DNA of 64,000 nt from Pedobacter sp. Leaf250 (GCF_920984735.1 NZ_CAKLBU010000002.1:186001-250000), one strand, 5' to 3'. Positions 1 through 8,592 are shown, counted from the stretch's first letter. The notes: generated by a model from the sequence alone, not told the origin. Made by a program: numbers and translations.

Positions 1-131
1 AGTTTTATAGGTTTTAAACTTTCAAAAAAGTTGGCAAAATCTTGAATTTCAGTTTTTGTGAGTTGAGGTTTTAACCAAAATAAAACGAAGTGTTGAATTT
101 TTCCCTGATTAAGGTTTATATTTCCTATCAT
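1..131 (-). CDS. Dabb-domain protein, N-terminal fragment (runs off the window)
   Basis: Only the first 43 codons are inside the window. The gene starts at the ATG complementary to 129-131 and continues past base 1. The translated start contains IQHFVLFWLKP, which matches the first beta strand of the stress-responsive alpha/beta-barrel (Dabb) family. These are small dimeric ferredoxin-like proteins, and most bacterial members have no known substrate. A terminator at 163-190 separates it from the lipoprotein gene upstream on the same strand, so it probably has its own promoter in the AT-rich bases 132-162. Family assignment rests on a short stretch only. Confidence 0.6.
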   Translation of the reverse strand, partial: MIGNINLNQGKIQHFVLFWLKPQLTKTEIQDFANFFESLKPIK

Positions 132-162
132 GATAATATCTTTTGGATATGATTTATTTAAA

Positions 163-190
163 CAAAAAAAGCGGCTATTAAATAGCCGCT
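163..190 (-). terminator. Rho-independent terminator after the glycine-zipper lipoprotein gene
   Basis: Perfect 9-bp stem GCGGCTATT (171-179) / AATAGCCGC (181-189). On the minus strand it is followed by a run of seven T. It lies 26 nt past the stop codon of the gene at 216-713. Confidence 0.85.
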
Positions 191-215
191 CTTGAAATAA
201 TTATTATTTTATTGA

Positions 216-713
216 TTACTGTACTCTTCCGGATTTTTTATCTTCACCTCTACCGATTAAGTAACCACCACCAGCACCTACTAAACCACCGATAATTGCA
301 CCTCTACCTTTTTTCTTATCAATTAGTGCGCCACCAACTGCACCTGCTGCACCACCAATTACTGCACCTTTAGCACCATCGCTCCAGCCTTTTTTCTTAG
401 CTGTTGGTTGTGTACCTCCGTAAGAACTTGAGCTGCTACCGCCTGAACTGGCGTATGATCTAGATGATTTTGATGAAGCTGCACCAGCTCTTCTCGCTGC
501 AGCTAATTCTGCCTGGTGCTGAGCTTCTTTTTCAGCCTCAACTTTGGCAGTTTCTGCCCTTTTAAAACTATCTAACCTTAAACTATCTTTAACTGCTTTA
601 ATAGCAAGTTGTTTTTCTGCTTCTTGTTGTTTCAATGCAGCTTCTTCTTTTGCTTTATTGTTACAAGCAAACATTACTGAACTCAATGCGATTACTACAA
701 ATATCTTTTTCAT
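216..713 (-). CDS. Glycine-zipper lipoprotein
   Basis: Predicted 165-residue outer-envelope lipoprotein. The start was placed at the ATG at 713 because it gives a clean lipoprotein signal, MKKIFVVIALSSVMFAC, with Cys17 as the lipidation site. The frame stays open 14 codons further upstream, but that extension would bury the signal. Residues about 20-80 are Lys/Glu/Ala-rich and probably a coiled coil. Residues about 80-105 are a Ser/Gly/Tyr-rich linker. The C-terminal 50 residues carry two Gly-rich hydrophobic segments (GAVIGGAAGAVGGALI and GAIIGGLVGAGGGYLIG) of glycine-zipper type, which associate with membranes. No enzymatic motif is visible. It is a single-gene unit ended by the hairpin at 163-190. 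Confidence 0.8.
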   Translation of the reverse strand: MKKIFVVIALSSVMFACNNKAKEEAALKQQEAEKQLAIKAVKDSLRLDSFKRAETAKVEAEKEAQHQAELAAARRAGAASSKSSRSYASSGGSSSSSYGGTQPTAKKKGWSDGAKGAVIGGAAGAVGGALIDKKKGRGAIIGGLVGAGGGYLIGRGEDKKSGRVQ

Positions 714-838
714 AACTTTTTGTTTATATGAATCTTGTTTGCTACCTAACCTCACAAACAGGTTTCATTAGGATGTGTATTTTAGTTAATTACATACACT
801 AAAGAAAAAATGATGCCAAAAAGTTTTAATGAGTGTAA

Positions 839-1564
839 TTAATTTTCTAAATCTTGATACCAAAATCCAATTTTATCATTTTTTGAATCAATATCATCTT
901 TAATATTATTGTCTTTTTTTGGTTGATTATAAGTTTTAAAAACTTTCTCCCCTAACTTAAATGGAATATTCTTTTTAAAAATAGGGCCTTCAAAAGCAAA
1001 GGTATGGAACTCTCCGTTTTCACCGCAAGGATCAATATCCGATGGAAGTTTAGATATTAAATCAATGGTTAATATTTCTCCACAAAATAATTCCAAATTT
1101 TGTTGTGCACAAACAATGATGGTTTTATAGTGCAGATCTAAAAACTTTTTAATGAGTTGATTAGTATCACTTTTCCAAAGTGGAAAAATGGCTTTCATTC
1201 CTACTTCTGCAAGTTTTGTTTCGCGGTAATTACGAAGATCCTCCAAAAAAATATCGCCAAAAATAGAATGTGTAATGCCTTCATCTTTAAATTTTGATAA
1301 GTGCGAATGCATTACCCGATCATAACTTTCCATATCTGGCATTTCTCCTAAACGGATTTGATAAAGTGGTATTCCAATACTTTCAGCCTGAGCAATTAAT
1401 AGAGATTCCCTTACACCATGCATCGAAACCCGGTTATATTGATCGGTGACTGTGGTAACAAGGTATTTTATTTCTATAGATGGATCTTGAAGTACATCAT
1501 GAAGCGCTAGGGCACTGTCTTTTCCACCGCTCCAATTGAAAATGCAAAGCTTTTTATTTTCCAT
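839..1564 (-). CDS. Dph6-like PP-loop ATP pyrophosphatase (diphthine-ammonia ligase family)
   Basis: 241 residues. The N terminus has the PP-loop signature SGGKDSALALHDVL (residues 12-25) that binds ATP in adenine-nucleotide alpha hydrolases. The body fits COG2102 / Dph6 (GDIFLEDLRNYRETK, then a Pro/Cys-containing segment near residue 187). Eukaryotic Dph6 amidates diphthine, but bacteria do not make diphthamide, so the bacterial substrate is unknown. The start codon lies inside the upstream sirtuin gene (11-nt overlap, 1554-1564), implying co-translation. Downstream of the B12-uptake genes, it may act on a corrinoid or a nucleotide-derived substrate, but that is inference from neighbourhood only. 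No terminator hairpin is obvious after it. Confidence 0.8.
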   Translation of the reverse strand: MENKKLCIFNWSGGKDSALALHDVLQDPSIEIKYLVTTVTDQYNRVSMHGVRESLLIAQAESIGIPLYQIRLGEMPDMESYDRVMHSHLSKFKDEGITHSIFGDIFLEDLRNYRETKLAEVGMKAIFPLWKSDTNQLIKKFLDLHYKTIIVCAQQNLELFCGEILTIDLISKLPSDIDPCGENGEFHTFAFEGPIFKKNIPFKLGEKVFKTYNQPKKDNNIKDDIDSKNDKIGFWYQDLEN

Positions 1565-2240
1565 TAAGAAGCATATTTCTTAATTCTTTCATACCCTGAA
1601 CAGCATTTTCTTCAATTTTGACAATGTTCTTGTATCTTTTAACATTGGGGGTTTTTGGATCTATGATATATTTAGTCGCTTCAGAAGGCACAAAATCTAC
1701 CAAACCAGCTGCAGGATAAACTGCTAATGAAGTTCCAATCAATACACAAACCTCAGCCTGGGTGCAAATTCGAGCGGCAACTTCAATCATGGGTACAGCC
1801 TCGCCAAACCAAACCACATGCGGACGTAGCTGTGAACCCAATTCACAAAGTTCGCCCATTTTAATTTCTGCTCCATTTACGGTATAGGTAAGATTTGGAT
1901 TGAGGTCAGATTGCGATTTTGTTATCACTCCGTGCAGGTGGGTAACTTTTTTTGAACCAGCTCGTTCATGCAAGTCATCTATATTTTGTGTAATAATTTC
2001 GACATCAAATGTTTCTTCTAACTGAGCTAAAATCTGGTGAGCTTGGTTGGGTTCGGCAGCAATTATTTGGCGTCTTCTCTCATTATAAAATTCCTGTACC
2101 AAATTAGGGTTACGTTCCCAAGCCTCTGGGGTAGCTACATCATATACATTATAACCTTCCCACAAACCATCAGAATCCCTGAATGTTTTTAATCCACTTT
2201 CGGCACTGATACCTGCTCCAGTTAAAACAACTATTTTCAT
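1554..2240 (-). CDS. Sirtuin NAD-dependent protein deacylase lacking the zinc site
   Basis: 228 residues, SIR2 family. Visible motifs are GAGISAESGLKTFRD (residues 8-22, NAD binding), TQNIDDLHERAG (84-95), the catalytic His103 in HLHG, and GTSLAVYPAAG near the C terminus. The enzyme removes acyl groups from lysine, consuming NAD. FYNERR places Tyr52 and Arg55 in the Y-x-x-R arrangement that class III (SIRT5/CobB-like) sirtuins use to bind succinyl or malonyl groups, so desuccinylase activity is plausible. The zinc module between about 104 and 150 has one cysteine (Cys132) instead of the usual four. It overlaps the PP-loop ATPase gene by 11 nt, so the two form a transcriptional pair. Confidence 0.88.
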   Translation of the reverse strand: MKIVVLTGAGISAESGLKTFRDSDGLWEGYNVYDVATPEAWERNPNLVQEFYNERRRQIIAAEPNQAHQILAQLEETFDVEIITQNIDDLHERAGSKKVTHLHGVITKSQSDLNPNLTYTVNGAEIKMGELCELGSQLRPHVVWFGEAVPMIEVAARICTQAEVCVLIGTSLAVYPAAGLVDFVPSEATKYIIDPKTPNVKRYKNIVKIEENAVQGMKELRNMLLNGK

Positions 2241-2313
2241 ATGTAGCTTATAAAACTAAATTATCGAACTGATTGATGCACAATCAACATAATTTGATTA
2301 GTAACTAGATGTA

Positions 2314-3249
2314 TTAAAACTGAAGTACTTTGGCATCAGAAAAATTGATGAATTTTTCACTAATTCTTTTATCGGCTTTAAATATGTTGGGATGAAACAT
2401 GCATGCTAAAGCTTGTATACCATCAACCAAAGTGCCTATGCTAGGCTGTGTGAACATGTCAAAATCTGCAATATAAACCTGATTATTTTTAACCGCTTCC
2501 AATAGATCCCAATTATTTTTGGTTACAAGGAGACTCATTTCTTCAAGCGTTCTGGTTTTATCAAAACCACATGGTGCAATAACTAAAACCTCAGGATTAT
2601 ATTTAACTACTTTCTCCCATTGGGTAACAATTGAATCTCCAGCAGGATTTGACAACATATCAATCCCACCTGCCGCTGCAATTTGAAAAGGAATCCAATG
2701 TCCGCAATTGTATATTGGCTCAATCCATTCCATTAGCATTACTCGTTTTAAAGGCGCTTTATTTGCTCTTAATTGATCTAAAATGTATTCTGTTTTGTTT
2801 TGAAGACTAGCCAGGTACTTTAACGCAACTTCCTCTTTACCCAATGCTTTTGCTATGGTTATTGCACATTCAGAAACATCTTGAAGATTATTAGGCGATA
2901 ACGGAACCAACTTTGGTGTTTTAGAAAGCTTCATTACAGCTGTTTCTGTGCAAACCGTGTCGATATTACAAACTTCACATATATCTTGTGTGAAAACAAT
3001 ATCCGGAGCAATGCTTTCTAAAAGTTCATCATCAACCCAATACAAACTTTTTCCCTGCGCTTTTGAGGCAGAAAAAATTCGATCGATTTCGATGCTGGAA
3101 TAATTTTTACCTTCTAAAATGCATCTTACCACTTTTGGTTGATCTGCCGCCTCTTTCGGACACTCGAATGTTACACCGTGTAAATATTCCTGCAAGCCCA
3201 TATCGTAAATCATTTTGGTTGCGGCAGGTAAAAAGGAAACAACTTTCAT
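2314..3249 (-). CDS. BtuF-like cobalamin/iron-complex binding protein without signal peptide
   Basis: 311 residues resembling the TroA/BtuF type of metal-chelate binding proteins of ABC importers (MKVVSFLPAATKMIYDMGL at the N terminus; a TQDICEVC segment; MLMEWIEPIYNCGHWIPFQI; LVIAPCGF). Members of this subgroup are usually named cobalamin-binding protein. No signal peptide is visible; the protein starts directly on the first beta strand, unlike exported BtuF, so its compartment is uncertain. It lies downstream of the riboswitch-controlled receptor and DUF6580 gene but after a terminator hairpin (3332-3363). It may therefore be expressed from its own promoter or by read-through. No BtuC or BtuD gene is in the window. 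Confidence 0.7.
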   Translation of the reverse strand: MKVVSFLPAATKMIYDMGLQEYLHGVTFECPKEAADQPKVVRCILEGKNYSSIEIDRIFSASKAQGKSLYWVDDELLESIAPDIVFTQDICEVCNIDTVCTETAVMKLSKTPKLVPLSPNNLQDVSECAITIAKALGKEEVALKYLASLQNKTEYILDQLRANKAPLKRVMLMEWIEPIYNCGHWIPFQIAAAGGIDMLSNPAGDSIVTQWEKVVKYNPEVLVIAPCGFDKTRTLEEMSLLVTKNNWDLLEAVKNNQVYIADFDMFTQPSIGTLVDGIQALACMFHPNIFKADKRISEKFINFSDAKVLQF

Positions 3250-3326
3250 TGGAGGTAAGATGTTATAGTAGAAAATGGACGATATTTTTCATATGGAGTA
3301 ATTCCAGTCTGAAAAACATAAAGTTA

Positions 3327-3363
3327 AAAAAAATCCTCTTTTGAAGCAGGTCAAAAGAGGATT
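3327..3363 (-). terminator. Rho-independent terminator after the DUF6580 gene
   Basis: Perfect 13-bp stem: 3332-3344 pairs with 3351-3363 around a 6-nt loop. On the minus strand a run of T (complement of the A-run at about 3326-3333) follows the stem. It would end the riboswitch-btuB-DUF6580 transcript before the BtuF-like gene. Confidence 0.85.
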
Positions 3364-3383
3364 GAATGTATTATTTAAAAATC

Positions 3384-3974
3384 TTAAGCATTTTGAGTTT
3401 GGAGTTTCAATACTGGATACTTAGACTTTAATATTTCGAATGCTCCGAAAAGAATTGTACCATAAATTAAAGTTCCTTCTAAAAATCTTATCTCAAATGG
3501 AATTGCTCTTTCTAAGCATAACCAAAAGCCAGCAATATCTTGCGTATATGAAGGGTTTTGAAACCATACTCCAAAATCGGTTACAATCCAATGGATAAAA
3601 ACGATAGTTAAAGTTGATGCCAGCAAGCTTACTACATTAATTTTTCTTAGTAAAACTCTTCCAACCAGAACCATCAAAGCAAAGGCAAGGTAAGTCCAAT
3701 ACCAGCCATCGTATAAAATTCCATTGCTATACTTACTAAAAATTGTACTGGCTAAAATAAAATCGCTTAAAAATAAACTTACCAACGGAAAAGCAAAGGC
3801 CTTGATATGATCTTTAAAGTAAGCGCCACCGAAGAGTGCCACTGCCCCAATACTTGAAAAATTAGCAAATTGCAACTCATCTGAATTAAAAGTAACTAAT
3901 AATCGAAATAATGTTATAACCAATATCATTAATAGAAGAATGAGGTTACGCGGATTAAATTTTAAGTTAGACAT
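3384..3974 (-). CDS. DUF6580 integral membrane protein of the B12 locus
   Basis: 196 residues with about five predicted transmembrane segments (starting near residues 10, 38, 60, 90 and 112) and a final hydrophobic stretch near 165. Features are FSSIGAVALFGGAYF early, FPLVSLFLSDFIL, and a Trp-rich YDGWYWTYLAF segment. It fits the DUF6580 family, whose size and topology resemble substrate-binding (S) components of energy-coupling-factor transporters. It sits 103 nt downstream of the B12-riboswitch-controlled TonB receptor, on the same strand and before the shared terminator. A role in moving a corrinoid or a corrinoid precursor across the inner membrane is a reasonable inference. No ECF ATPase or T component is nearby. 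Confidence 0.65.
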   Translation of the reverse strand: MSNLKFNPRNLILLLMILVITLFRLLVTFNSDELQFANFSSIGAVALFGGAYFKDHIKAFAFPLVSLFLSDFILASTIFSKYSNGILYDGWYWTYLAFALMVLVGRVLLRKINVVSLLASTLTIVFIHWIVTDFGVWFQNPSYTQDIAGFWLCLERAIPFEIRFLEGTLIYGTILFGAFEILKSKYPVLKLQTQNA

Positions 3975-4077
3975 ATATTATAAGTATATAGTAGTTAGTA
4001 TAAATTGTATAGTGCTTAGTAGTAAGATAGTTCATTTATAAAAACACCACTAACCTTTATGCAAAGGTAAATTTTTA

Positions 4078-5961
4078 TTAGCGGATATTAAAACTAACAC
4101 CTGTATTAAAATTGAAACCCATAGTATTATATCCAATGATTTCATTGTACTTTTCATTTAGGATATTTTTAGCATCAAAGAAAATTTTAACACGTTTCTT
4201 CGCAACAGCATATTCTGCATAGGCATTTAGCAGTTTATAGCCAGGCAATGTTTCAACAACATAATCGGTAAAATTACCGTCAGTACGTGAACCAAAATTC
4301 CTGAAATTAGCATTAACAAATAAATTATCTGTAGCCTGGATTCCTGTAGTAATTCCAAAAACATGTTTCGGTCTTCTGAAAAGGAAATCTTCAACTTTGT
4401 TATTTACACTATTATATTCATTTCCTTCTGTGTATGCATAATAACCGTTAAAAGTTAGTTTCCAAACTTTGAATGCAGGCTCAATTTCAAAACCTTTCAC
4501 TTTTTGACTTTCCTGGTTGATGTAACCAACAGCAAAGTCGTAAATAATGGCGTCTTTTAAATCGCGTTTAAATGCTGCACCACGTAATGAGAACTTATCT
4601 TCCAATAAACTCAAACTAAAACCGGCTTCATAATTTTGCGATTTCTCTGGCTTGAGATTTAAATTGGCACCGTATTGACCAAACAACATGTTCAACGTTG
4701 GGATTTTGAATGCTGTTGAAACTGTACCGAATAATTTTAATTCTTTAATTACATTGATACTGGGTGTAATGGTGTAAGTGTAGTTTTCTCCATATTGTTC
4801 ATGTTTATTATAACGTCCTCCAACCTCTAAATTGAAAACACTTAAATCATGCAGAAACAATGATCCGTAAGCTGCAAAAATATTACTCTCAGGTTTATTT
4901 GCGCCAGCCGAAAGTTTCATCACCCTGTTGTCTATTCCTACCAATAAATCAAGATTGTTTCCTAGCTTTTGATTATAAAATAAATCGAGCAAACTAATTC
5001 TTCCAGCACCTTTACTTTCGTAAGGAAAACCATCGAAACTGCTTAAAGTATTATTCGAGTTGCTTTGATAACTATAATTTAAATTGATTTTACCTGTACC
5101 AAATTCATATTTTGAATTTATACCAGTGCTAAAATTTTTGAGCACTGAATGGTTTGCAGCGATGCCATCAGTAAATGCACCTTCATCTATTTTGTAATCG
5201 CCTTCAAAATACCTAATAAAAGGATTTATGGAAAAGTGCTGATCTAGTTTTACTCCAAAATTGGCATTTACACCGTCTGTTTTAAAACCATCTTTATCAA
5301 ATTCAGTATTGTTTCCAACTGGATTTGCCGCTTCAGATATTCCATCGGTTTTATGATGGGTATAGTTGATATTATAAGTAAATGCATCAACACTACCATT
5401 TAGGCCAATTGTACCCTTATAAGTTTCATAACTGCCCGCACTTGCTACGCCATAGATCGTATTGCCTTTCGGACCACCTTTTTTCGTAATGATATTGATT
5501 ACACCAGCAATCGCATCAGAACCGTAAATGGTCGATTGGCCTCCCCTTAAAATTTCAATGTGATCGATTTGATCAATTGCAAATAAACGAAGATCAAATG
5601 CGCCACCATTTCCTGAAGGATCATTTTGGACGATACCGTCAATCAGCACAACGGCGTAGGCACTTCCTGCACCACGGAAAAACACAGATTTATTGGCGCC
5701 TGGATTACTTCCCGATCCGGCTACGATAATACCGGCTTGTTCACTGATAAGTTCTGGCAACGATTTACCATGACTGCGCTCCAATGTCTCACGGCTGATA
5801 ATGCTTACTACTTTACCAGTTTGTGATTGTTTTTGATCGTTCTTGGTAGCTGAAATTACAACATCTTTCAGTTTCAAAGTGTCTTGTGCATTTGCCGATT
5901 GGCCAATTACGATCTGCCCAAGGCCTAAACCTGCAGCAATTAAAATTTTAGTTTTGTTCAT
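4078..5961 (-). CDS. btuB: BtuB-like TonB-dependent receptor for cobalamin
   Basis: 627 residues from the ATG at 5961, chosen because it begins a signal peptide (MNKTKILIAAGLGLGQIVIG, cleavage after SANA). The frame is open 28 codons further upstream without a better start. The plug domain is clear: VVISATKNDQKQSQTGKVVS, RGAGSAYAVVLIDGI, IEILRGGQSTIYGSDAIAGV. The beta barrel follows and ends in the aromatic-rich NFNTGVSFNIR. Length matches BtuB-type receptors (about 600-650) rather than SusC (about 1,000). It actively imports vitamin B12 or other corrinoids across the outer membrane using TonB energy. The cobalamin riboswitch about 110 nt upstream identifies the ligand class and means repression when B12 is plentiful. 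Confidence 0.9.
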   Translation of the reverse strand: MNKTKILIAAGLGLGQIVIGQSANAQDTLKLKDVVISATKNDQKQSQTGKVVSIISRETLERSHGKSLPELISEQAGIIVAGSGSNPGANKSVFFRGAGSAYAVVLIDGIVQNDPSGNGGAFDLRLFAIDQIDHIEILRGGQSTIYGSDAIAGVINIITKKGGPKGNTIYGVASAGSYETYKGTIGLNGSVDAFTYNINYTHHKTDGISEAANPVGNNTEFDKDGFKTDGVNANFGVKLDQHFSINPFIRYFEGDYKIDEGAFTDGIAANHSVLKNFSTGINSKYEFGTGKINLNYSYQSNSNNTLSSFDGFPYESKGAGRISLLDLFYNQKLGNNLDLLVGIDNRVMKLSAGANKPESNIFAAYGSLFLHDLSVFNLEVGGRYNKHEQYGENYTYTITPSINVIKELKLFGTVSTAFKIPTLNMLFGQYGANLNLKPEKSQNYEAGFSLSLLEDKFSLRGAAFKRDLKDAIIYDFAVGYINQESQKVKGFEIEPAFKVWKLTFNGYYAYTEGNEYNSVNNKVEDFLFRRPKHVFGITTGIQATDNLFVNANFRNFGSRTDGNFTDYVVETLPGYKLLNAYAEYAVAKKRVKIFFDAKNILNEKYNEIIGYNTMGFNFNTGVSFNIR

Positions 5962-6069
5962 TTGATTGTGAGTTTTGCCCACAGCCAGCAGATAGAAAAG
6001 GAAATGAAAATACAAAATCGATAAGTACCTCAATCCAAGCTTCAATCCCCGAAAGCTATGAAATTATAT

Positions 6070-6235
6070 GCTGAAGGCAGGTCTTCTGACTCACTCCTGA
6101 TTTTTAGCCTTCCCATTTCAATATTGAAAAAGTGGCATCGAAATAAAAATCATTACAGAGTTTACAGCTGCGGGACAGTTTTGGATTTACACCAAATTCC
6201 CTTTTAATTCTGTGGCAGCACAGAAACCAAAAGCG
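6070..6235 (-). promoter_or_regulatory. Cobalamin (adenosylcobalamin) riboswitch
   Basis: Read on the minus strand, the conserved core appears in order: GGGAATTTGGTGTAAATCC (near 6184-6202), ACTGTCCCGCAGCTGTAAA (B12 box region, near 6161-6179), GCCACTTTTTC (near 6125-6135), GGGAAGGCT (near 6107-6115) and GAGTCAGAAGACCTGCC (near 6077-6093). This is the textbook order of the cobalamin riboswitch. It lies immediately upstream of the TonB receptor gene. Binding of adenosylcobalamin is expected to block expression of the receptor and DUF6580 gene. The boundaries given are approximate. Confidence 0.95.
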
Positions 6236-6331
6236 GGGCAAAGCTAGCAAAATTAAACAAGTTGTAAAATGGATGATGGAAAACCGCTCTTTTGATTGAA
6301 AAGTTTAACTTTAAATATCAAATCTAAACCA

Positions 6332-7603
6332 ATGAGAACCCTCCTTTTGATCATTTTTTTAATGAACACAATTGCTACAATGGCGCAAAAAACCGACACA
6401 ACTTTTTTAAAAAAGCTAATGGAATCGAAGCCTGAATTTTTCAGTACAGTTCTTAATCATCCAGATAAAAATCAAGTTCAAATTTTATATACACAGATTA
6501 CCCGTGATGCCAAAAACAAACCGAAGTTTAAAAGTTATAGTTTTAATTTAAACCCGCACCATTATTTTTATCCGGCCAGTACGGTTAAATTGGCTGCAGT
6601 TATTTTTGCTTTGGAAAAAGTGAACCAATTAAAAAGTACAGGGCTTACGACTAAAAGCGCTATGATTACCGATAGTACCTTTCGTGGTCAAACCAAAGTT
6701 TTAAAAGATACCAGTGCAGAAAATGGTCTCCCATCTATTGAGCATTATATTAAAAAGATTTTACTTACCAGCGATAACGATGCTTTTAACCGCTTATTTG
6801 AGTTTATCGGGCGAGCTGAAATAAATCAGAAGCTAAAAAAATATGGCTTTATCGACAGTCGTATCTTAAACAGGTTGGCAATTGGTGACGCAGGAGAAAG
6901 CGCCAAGCATACCAATCCTATTCATTTTTACAACAATAAGCAATTAGTTTATGATCAAAAAGCCCAATATGATCCAAAAGAATATGAATTGCAGTTAACG
7001 AATCTGGTTATGGGAAAAGGTTATTTAGATAGTGCAGATCGATTAGTGAACAAACCTTTTAGTTTAGCCAACAAAAATGCTTTTGCCATTAATGATCAGC
7101 ATCATCTTATGCAGAAACTGATGTTTCCCGAAGCCTTTCCAGCAAAAGAAAGATTTGATTTGACACCATTGGATTATCAGTTGATTTACACGTACATGAG
7201 TAAATATCCAACGGAGAGTAATTTTCCAAAATATGATCTGAAAGAATTTTGGCCAACCTATGCAAAAATGCTTTATTATGGACGAGAGAAAAACGTAACA
7301 TTAGATCCAAACATCAGGATTTTTAATAAATACGGAGACAGTTATGGTTATATCATTGATAACTCCTATTTTGTTGATTTTAAAAATGGAGTCGAATACC
7401 TGCTAACTGCTGTAATTCAAAGTAATGAAGATGGCATTTTTAATGATAATAAATATGAATACGAAACGGTGTGTTTTCCGTTTATGAAAAATTTGGGTAG
7501 GATGATCTATGAACTTGAATTAAATCGCAAAAAGCAAAAACCCGATCTATCTAAATTTAAAATGATTACAGGTAATGATGAAATGTGTTTAGCTAAAGAT
7601 TAA
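6332..7603 (+). CDS. Secreted serine hydrolase, class A beta-lactamase-like fold
   Basis: 423 residues from the ATG at 6332, which opens a signal peptide (MRTLLLIIFLMNTIATMAQ). An in-frame TTG at 6296 would only add a hydrophilic extension. The nucleophile motif is Ser83-x-x-Lys86 in PASTVKLAA, and an S-D-N element occurs in LLTSDNDAFNRLFE, as in class A beta-lactamases. No clear K-T-G box is seen; the corresponding region reads YGYIIDNSYFVDF. It is longer than a class A enzyme (about 290). It fits the beta-lactamase-related serine hydrolases that act on peptides or esters in the periplasm, and the substrate is unknown. It is transcribed divergently from the B12 riboswitch operon. Confidence 0.75.
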   Translation: MRTLLLIIFLMNTIATMAQKTDTTFLKKLMESKPEFFSTVLNHPDKNQVQILYTQITRDAKNKPKFKSYSFNLNPHHYFYPASTVKLAAVIFALEKVNQLKSTGLTTKSAMITDSTFRGQTKVLKDTSAENGLPSIEHYIKKILLTSDNDAFNRLFEFIGRAEINQKLKKYGFIDSRILNRLAIGDAGESAKHTNPIHFYNNKQLVYDQKAQYDPKEYELQLTNLVMGKGYLDSADRLVNKPFSLANKNAFAINDQHHLMQKLMFPEAFPAKERFDLTPLDYQLIYTYMSKYPTESNFPKYDLKEFWPTYAKMLYYGREKNVTLDPNIRIFNKYGDSYGYIIDNSYFVDFKNGVEYLLTAVIQSNEDGIFNDNKYEYETVCFPFMKNLGRMIYELELNRKKQKPDLSKFKMITGNDEMCLAKD

Positions 7604-7610
7604 AGTGGGA

Positions 7611-7659
7611 CACTCCAAATGAACCATAGAAGAATGTATTCGGATTAACATTTGGAGTG
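7611..7659. terminator. Inverted repeat between convergent genes, possible bidirectional terminator
   Basis: CACTCCAAATG (7611-7621) is perfectly complementary to CATTTGGAGTG (7649-7659), with a 27-nt spacer. It lies 7 nt after the serine hydrolase stop codon and 7 nt before the end of the convergent PPK2 gene. There is no T-run on either side, so the terminator function is tentative. Confidence 0.4.
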
Positions 7660-7666
7660 GGTAACG

Positions 7667-8545
7667 TTATTCGCTTAGTAATGCTGTTTTAGTTTCTGCT
7701 AACTTTCCTTGCTCAATTTCATCCAAAACAGGAAATTTAATATTCAAGCTTTTTAGTTTGTCAGCTATGATTTCGCTAATGGCCAATCTGGCAAACCACT
7801 TTTTATCTGCCGGGATAATATGCCAGGGAGATTCTTTCGTACTGGTTTCATTAATGGCATCTTCGTAAGCTTTCATATAATCATCCCAGAGCGCTCTTTC
7901 TTTTATATCACCCGAAGAGAATTTCCAGTTTTTAGTAGGATCTTCTATCCTATCTAAAAAACGTTGCTTTTGTTCGTCTTTGCTTACATTTAAAAAAAAC
8001 TTGAGCACCACGGTTCCGTTTGCACACAAATGTTCTTCAAAATTTCTAATACTTTCATAGCGCTGCTTCCAGAAGTTTTTATTGATTTTTTTTACTTCAT
8101 CAAATCCGGGTATGCTTTCACTTAAAATGTATTCAGGATGAACCTTACATACCAATACATTTTCATAATGCGAACGATTATGGATTCCGATTCGTCCACG
8201 TTCGGGCAAGGCTTTTACATGTCGCCATAAAAAATCATGTTTATATTCTTCTGATGTTGGAACTTTAAAACTAAAAACCTGGCATCCTTGTGGATTTAAT
8301 CCACTCATAACATGTTCAATGGCACTATCTTTTCCGGCAGCATCCATTGCCTGAAAAATAATTAACAGTGAATGCGTTGCTGATGCGTATAATTTTTCCT
8401 GTAAATGATTCACTTCAATTTTAGATTTTACCAACGCATCTTTGGCTTTTTCTTTATTATATCCCCCGGTAAAATCAGTTTTTGCCCCTTTAATTGTAAA
8501 TTTTTTATCTCCTTGTATAATAAGCTCCTTAAATTCGTTTTTCAT
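7667..8545 (-). CDS. Polyphosphate kinase 2 family (polyphosphate:nucleotide phosphotransferase)
   Basis: 292 residues, the usual length of single-domain PPK2 proteins. The Walker A motif is AMDAAGKDSAIEHVM (near residue 67). Walker B / lid residues follow in RGRIGIHNRSHYENVLV, where most family members have F-N-R-S/H-Y. WKFSSGDIKERALWDDYM and ESPWHIIPADKKWFARLAI are also conserved in the family. The enzyme transfers phosphate between polyphosphate and nucleoside mono- or diphosphates in the cytoplasm. The subclass (ADP- or AMP-phosphorylating) cannot be fixed from sequence by eye. Other polyphosphate genes (ppk1, ppx, PPGK-like kinase) lie 20-28 kb away in this window. It is divergent from the PBP1A gene. 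Confidence 0.88.
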   Translation of the reverse strand: MKNEFKELIIQGDKKFTIKGAKTDFTGGYNKEKAKDALVKSKIEVNHLQEKLYASATHSLLIIFQAMDAAGKDSAIEHVMSGLNPQGCQVFSFKVPTSEEYKHDFLWRHVKALPERGRIGIHNRSHYENVLVCKVHPEYILSESIPGFDEVKKINKNFWKQRYESIRNFEEHLCANGTVVLKFFLNVSKDEQKQRFLDRIEDPTKNWKFSSGDIKERALWDDYMKAYEDAINETSTKESPWHIIPADKKWFARLAISEIIADKLKSLNIKFPVLDEIEQGKLAETKTALLSE

Positions 8546-8592
8546 TTTTTATTAAGTTTTAGAATATTGCAGCATCAATGATTTAAATATAG

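Noticed and set aside
6296..6331. TTG start at 6296 for the serine hydrolase
   Set aside because: The ATG at 6332 begins a proper signal peptide; the TTG would place hydrophilic residues in front of it.
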